From JALYUA01 sp038203955 (lineage in GTDB: Bacteria; Acidobacteriota; Thermoanaerobaculia; UBA5066; Gp7-AA6): 8,949 nucleotides of DNA. The DNA is taken from the NCBI GenBank assembly GCA_038203955.1, contig JBBRDK010000124.1:1-8949 (forward strand), read 5' to 3'. The stretch's first letter is position 1. Each line of letters opens with the position of its first letter. Positions 6,291-8,949 of this stretch are shown here, piece by piece. Below the pieces are notes generated by a model, which was given only the letters and a program-made list of their open reading frames with translations, did not search any database and was not told the DNA's origin. The translations under genes were made by a program, and so were the position numbers.

Positions 6291-6301
6291 CGTCCAGGAC
6301 G
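6291..6301. promoter_or_regulatory. Small palindrome in the leader of the caspase-like operon
   Basis: CGTCC-A-GGACG is a perfect inverted repeat with one central base, 22 nt upstream of the caspase-like start. The single-base spacer rules out a normal hairpin, so if meaningful it would be a protein-binding half-site pair. Chance occurrence in GC-rich DNA is quite possible. Confidence 0.2.
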
Positions 6302-6369
6302 GCGCGGGCCGGGCACGCGTTCCTACACGTAGATCGCCGCACTCGCGGAGAAAGGCTAGAGAAGAATCG

Positions 6370-6383
6370 GGCCCCCGGGGGCC
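6370..6383. terminator. GC palindrome after the lipoprotein gene, possible terminator
   Basis: GGCCCCCGGGGGCC is a perfect 14-nt palindrome 10 nt beyond the lipoprotein stop. On the minus strand it is followed by the pyrimidine-rich CGATTCTTCTCTAGCCTTTC. A second small stem (AGCGC/GCGCT, 6388-6401) overlaps the stop codon. Together they could end transcription before the caspase-like operon. The palindrome leaves little loop, so this is moderate. Confidence 0.4.
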
Positions 6384-6393
6384 GCCCAGCGCC

Positions 6394-6831
6394 TCAGCGC
6401 TCCGCGACGGGGACCACGGTTAGCGAGCGCCGGCCCTCGTTGTCTTTCGTCGTGTCGAGCCGCACCTTCGTGCCGACGGCGATCCGCGGATCGATCGACG
6501 CCACGGTCTTCTTGTCGCCGAGGTCGTAGCTGTGCTTCTCGCCGTCGCCGGTCAGGACGACGATCGACTTGCCGGGCCCGAGCTCCGTCACGGTGCCGAT
6601 CACGGTCTCGCTCGCGCTCTTGCCGCCCCCGGCGCCGCCGGCTCGCGTCTCCGTGGTCACGGCCACCGTCGAGCCGACCTGTTTGGTCTCGGTGGTCGTG
6701 GTCGAGCGGCTGCCATCGGCGTTGGTGCTCTTGGTCTCGGTCTTCGATTCGACCTTCGGGGTCTCGGTCCGATGGCAGGCAACTGCCGAAACCAGGAGAC
6801 CGGCCGCGAGGAGTGACGGGGTGAATTTCAT
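6394..6831 (-). CDS. Small lipoprotein with Thr/Lys-rich linker and beta-rich domain
   Basis: This is a 145-residue protein. The start at 6829-6831 has AGGAGG about 8 nt upstream. Residues 1-18 are a lipoprotein signal, and SAVAC gives Cys19 as the likely lipidated residue. Residues 21-62 are a low-complexity Thr/Ser/Glu/Lys linker with TETK repeated. Residues about 75-143 (VIGTVTELGPGKSIVVLTGD, SYDLGD, VGTKVRLDTT, RRSLTVVPV) form a beta-rich domain. Its 'GTVxxxxxxxxIxV...G..VRL' layout recalls the small OB-like DUF5666-type domains, though I would not assign that family firmly. It is divergent from the dienelactone hydrolase with 71 nt between starts, so the two may share regulation. It probably sits at the outer or inner membrane surface; function unknown. 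Confidence 0.85.
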   Translation of the reverse strand: MKFTPSLLAAGLLVSAVACHRTETPKVESKTETKSTNADGSRSTTTTETKQVGSTVAVTTETRAGGAGGGKSASETVIGTVTELGPGKSIVVLTGDGEKHSYDLGDKKTVASIDPRIAVGTKVRLDTTKDNEGRRSLTVVPVAER

Positions 6832-6862
6832 GAGGTGCCCTCCTGGCGGTGCAGGAGCATGC

Positions 6863-6883
6863 GCCGTGCCACACGGCTAGAAT
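6863..6883. promoter_or_regulatory. Inverted repeat and -10-like hexamer between divergent genes
   Basis: GCCGTG-CCA-CACGGC (6863-6877) is a perfect 6-bp inverted repeat. Directly after it, TAGAAT (6878-6883) matches the -10 consensus at five of six positions and points to the hydrolase gene, whose Shine-Dalgarno site starts 10 nt later. No good -35 hexamer is seen. The repeat is well placed for a regulator binding between the two divergent genes. Confidence 0.3.
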
Positions 6884-6892
6884 CCGGCGAAG

Positions 6893-6899
6893 AGGAGGT
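6893..6899 (+). promoter_or_regulatory. Strong Shine-Dalgarno site that fixes the hydrolase start
   Basis: AGGAGGT lies 3 nt before the ATG at 6903. An upstream in-frame ATG at 6849 has no comparable site, and the extension would bury the signal peptide, so 6903 is the start. Confidence 0.8.
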
Positions 6900-6902
6900 C
6901 CC

Positions 6903-7811
6903 ATGCGCATTCCCGCGATCGCCGCCACGCTAATGCTCGTGTCCGTTCTCACGCCGGCTCTCGCGCAGGATCCGCACGCGGGCCACGCGGCGGCCGCGCC
7001 GCAGACGACCGCCTCTCCCGGACCGGCCGCTCCGGCCGCCGTGCGGGATCCGAGCCTTCCTCCCTCCGAGGACCAGGCCAGAGCGGCTCTGGACAAGTCC
7101 CCGCGGCACGGCGAGTACGCGGACGTGAAGCTGCCGGCGGGAGGGGCGTCGATTCGCACGTGGATCGTCTATCCCGAGAGGAAAGACAAGGCGGGGGTGG
7201 TCCTCTTGATCCACGAGATCTTCGGGCTGAGCGACTGGATGCGCGGGGTCGCCGACCAGCTCGCGCGCGAAGGGTTCATCGCCGTCGTCCCCGACCTCGT
7301 CTCGGGGCGCGGGCCGGGCGGCGGCGGAACGGAGTCGGCGGCCAGCCGCGACGACGTCGTCAAGCTCGTTCGAGGATTGACTCCGGAGGAAACGACCGCG
7401 AGATTGAACGCGGTCCGCGAGTGGGCGATCAAGCTGCCGTCCGCCAACGGCAGGAGCGCGACGGTCGGCTTCTGCTGGGGGGGCGGCCAGAGCTTCGCGT
7501 ACGCCGCGGCCCAGCCCGGCTTGAACGGCGCCGTCGTCTACTACGGCTCGTCCCCCGAACCCGCGCAGATGGCCAGGATCGGCGCGCCGGTCGTCGGCTT
7601 CTACGGAGGCGACGACGCCCGGATCACGTCGACCGTCCCCGCCACGGAAGCGGAGATGAGGAAGAACGGGAAATCGTACGAGCCACACGTCTACGAGGGA
7701 GCGGGTCACGGGTTTCTTCGGGCGCAGCAGGATCGCAACGGGGCGAACCTGAAGGCCACCGCGGACGCGTGGCCGCGGACAGTGGCGTTATTAAGAGATC
7801 GGCTGAAGTAG
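6903..7811 (+). CDS. Secreted dienelactone hydrolase family protein
   Basis: This is a 302-residue protein starting at 6903. Residues 1-21 are a signal peptide with an ALA|QD cleavage site, followed by a His/Ala/Pro-rich linker to about residue 55. The alpha/beta-hydrolase domain covers about 70-302. It carries VLLIHEIFGL (102-109 region, Glu105), the nucleophile elbow GFCWGG (Cys191), GGDDARI (Asp237/238) and GAGHGF (His269). A Cys-Asp-His triad with an HE motif is diagnostic of the dienelactone hydrolase family, which opens lactone or ester bonds. All catalytic residues are present, so the enzyme should be active. The substrate is unknown, and the export signal argues against a classical cytoplasmic chlorocatechol pathway role. 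No aromatic-degradation genes are nearby. It ends TAG, followed by a repeat-bearing gap and a convergent transporter. Confidence 0.93.
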   Translation: MRIPAIAATLMLVSVLTPALAQDPHAGHAAAAPQTTASPGPAAPAAVRDPSLPPSEDQARAALDKSPRHGEYADVKLPAGGASIRTWIVYPERKDKAGVVLLIHEIFGLSDWMRGVADQLAREGFIAVVPDLVSGRGPGGGGTESAASRDDVVKLVRGLTPEETTARLNAVREWAIKLPSANGRSATVGFCWGGGQSFAYAAAQPGLNGAVVYYGSSPEPAQMARIGAPVVGFYGGDDARITSTVPATEAEMRKNGKSYEPHVYEGAGHGFLRAQQDRNGANLKATADAWPRTVALLRDRLK

Positions 7812-7819
7812 TCCCCTTT

Positions 7820-7916
7820 CGGCGCCCTGGGTACCCGCGAAAAGGAGGCGGATCAAGGCAGAGATTTTCTATGGAGGGGTCCCTGGCCTGGCGGCGCCCC
7901 GTGTACTCGCGAAAGG
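7820..7916. repeat. Degenerate direct repeat pair, 72 nt apart
   Basis: CGGCGCCCTGGGTACCCGCG with AAAAGG (7820-7845) recurs as CGGCGCCCCGTGTACTCGCG with AAAGG (7892-7916), with three mismatches and one length difference. Between them lies a short AT-richer segment (AGATTTTCTATGG). On the minus strand both copies fall in the same open frame and encode FR-x-Y-x-GRR. No integrase or transposase is adjacent. It could be part of an interspersed intergenic element. Confidence 0.55.
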
Positions 7917-7932
7917 TCGCCGTGTCGTATTC

Positions 7933-7956
7933 GGGCGCGCGCTCCCACGCGCGCCC
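7933..7956. terminator. Perfect GC hairpin between convergent genes
   Basis: GGGCGCGCG (7933-7941) pairs with CGCGCGCCC (7948-7956) around CTCCCA. It lies between the hydrolase (+) and the transporter (-), where a shared terminator is expected. Neither side has a T run, so it may act as a weak or factor-assisted terminator, or belong to the adjacent repeat element. Confidence 0.45.
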
Positions 7957-7999
7957 AGATAGGCCCAGAGGCAGCGTCTCGTGCCAAGCGGTAATGTCC

Positions 8000-8949
8000 C
8001 TACATCCCATCCGCGGTTGCGGGCATTTCGGAGCGCGGAACGGTGATCTCGGGGAAACCTGACGCAAAAAACACGTTGATCGCGGCGAGCGCCAGCAGGA
8101 CCGCGAAGACGGGAACGAGCGAACGCTCGATCGCCTGACTGAAGAGGGCCGGCGCGATCGGCGCTTCCCCGTTCCGCCCGGCGTGCGTGCCCGCGAGAAA
8201 CCGGCTGGCCGCCTCCATCTCGCCGCCCAACCGCACCGACAGGCCGGCGGCGAAGATTCCGCCGAGGGCCCCGACGCCGAGCGAGCCTCCGACGGTCCGG
8301 AAGAAAGGCACGAGGCTCGTCGCGATGCCCCGCTGGCGTTCGGCCGCGACGTGCTGGATCGCGAGGACCTGCGCGATCGAGGAGGGCCCGAGTCCCGCGC
8401 CGATCACGCCGCAGGCCACGCTCATCCACGCGACCGTTCCGTTGACGAGGGCGCCGGCGAGCAGAAGAGCGATGCCGAGGAGCGTCAGAACGGCTCCGAC
8501 CCGGGCGGTGAATCGGAATCCGACACGGACGACCATTCGCGCCCCGGCGGCGGCGGACAACGCCCACATCAGGACGAGAGGCGTGACCACCGCTCCGGCC
8601 GCGGTCGCGGTTCCTCCCCGCGCGCCCTGGACGAAGAGAGGAACGTAGGCATCCACCGCGTAGACCATCGTTCCCATCAGGATCGCGGCCAGATAGGGCG
8701 ATGCGGTCTCCCACCGCCGGAACAGCTCCGGCGGTACGAGCGGATGCGCCCGGCGCATCTGGAGTCCCACGAAGGCGGCGAGCGTCGCGGTGCCGGCGGC
8801 GAGGAGCGAAAGGCGCAGGGCCGGGGGCTCGCCGGCGCCGCCCGGAGCGCGCATGACGCCGAAGAGGAGAAGTGAAAACCCGAGCGCGAGCGTCGCCGCG
8901 CCGGCGATGTCGATCGGATCCGGCAGGGACGAGCGCGACTCGATCAGCC
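8000..8949 (-). CDS. DHA2/EmrB-type MFS drug-efflux transporter (partial, N-terminus outside window)
   Basis: The minus frame is open from the window edge to a TAG at 8000-8002, giving 315 residues. An internal Met at 8854 is not the start: the preceding residues (SLPDPIDIAGAATLALGFSL) continue a membrane protein and match the 'P-x-D-x-x-G' helix start typical of DHA2 transporters. About eight hydrophobic helices are visible. The DHA2-like segments include HPLVPPELFRR, the long loop GIATSLVPFFRTVGGSLGVG and a final helix VFAVLLALAAINVFFASGF. These 14-helix proton antiporters expel drugs or small metabolites across the inner membrane; the substrate cannot be told here. The motif A and motif C regions lie outside the window. 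The gene converges on the hydrolase, so no operon partner is visible. Family call firm, specificity unknown. Confidence 0.88.
   Translation of the reverse strand, partial: LIESRSSLPDPIDIAGAATLALGFSLLLFGVMRAPGGAGEPPALRLSLLAAGTATLAAFVGLQMRRAHPLVPPELFRRWETASPYLAAILMGTMVYAVDAYVPLFVQGARGGTATAAGAVVTPLVLMWALSAAAGARMVVRVGFRFTARVGAVLTLLGIALLLAGALVNGTVAWMSVACGVIGAGLGPSSIAQVLAIQHVAAERQRGIATSLVPFFRTVGGSLGVGALGGIFAAGLSVRLGGEMEAASRFLAGTHAGRNGEAPIAPALFSQAIERSLVPVFAVLLALAAINVFFASGFPEITVPRSEMPATADGM

Noticed and set aside
6849..6902. Longer start for the dienelactone hydrolase
   Set aside because: No ribosome-binding site there, and the start at 6903 has AGGAGGT and a proper signal peptide.
7624..8067. Minus-strand 147-residue open frame as a firm gene
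   Set aside because: Overlaps both flanking genes and lacks a clear ribosome-binding site; kept only as part of the repeat finding.
8183..8875. + strand open frame (230 residues)
   Set aside because: Highly charged shadow of the MFS transporter, whose membrane helices are unmistakable on the other strand.

Overview
The window is GC-rich and gene-dense. Good Shine-Dalgarno sites sit before most starts, and most products are exported or membrane proteins. No rRNA, tRNA, CRISPR array, integrase or transposase is visible. The content suggests a free-living GC-rich bacterium, plausibly an Acidobacteriota-like lineage. The pointers are a DUF2911 protein fused to TPR repeats, a Spy/CpxP-like helical protein, a kelch protein, a secreted dienelactone hydrolase and heptamer repeats between genes. 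This placement is an inference and no single gene proves it.

Layout, left to right. Positions 1-104 (+) hold the C-terminal tail of an unidentified membrane protein, followed by a hairpin. Positions 181-1323 (-) encode a secreted DUF2911-TPR protein. Positions 1324-1531 are non-coding and carry 7-nt-period repeats. Positions 1532-2533 (-) encode a secreted six-blade kelch propeller, divergent from 2603-3607 (+), a conserved exported protein of unknown function. A second heptamer-repeat patch in inverted arrangement (3615-3686) lies before 3771-4265 (+), a Spy/CpxP-like helical protein without a signal peptide. That gene ends at a strong rho-independent terminator. Positions 6269-4330 (-) form a tight two-gene operon of two secreted proteins. 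The first has a caspase-like/DUF6345-like layout (His100-Gly and Cys144 motifs). The second is an uncharacterised protein with a segment resembling a protease propeptide. Positions 6394-6831 (-) encode a small lipoprotein, divergent from 6903-7811 (+), a secreted dienelactone hydrolase-family enzyme with an intact Cys-Asp-His triad. Positions 7812-7999 hold a degenerate direct repeat and a perfect GC hairpin. Positions 8000-8949 (-) encode the C-terminal part of a DHA2/EmrB-type MFS transporter that runs off the window.

Most genes look like independent envelope or periplasmic functions rather than one pathway. The clear exception is the 4330-6269 operon. There the downstream gene's ribosome-binding site overlaps the upstream stop codon, and both products carry export signals, so they probably act together outside the cytoplasm. 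This is the best candidate for an undescribed system here. The other points worth checking are the three non-coding repeat patches and the family assignment of the 2603-3607 protein.
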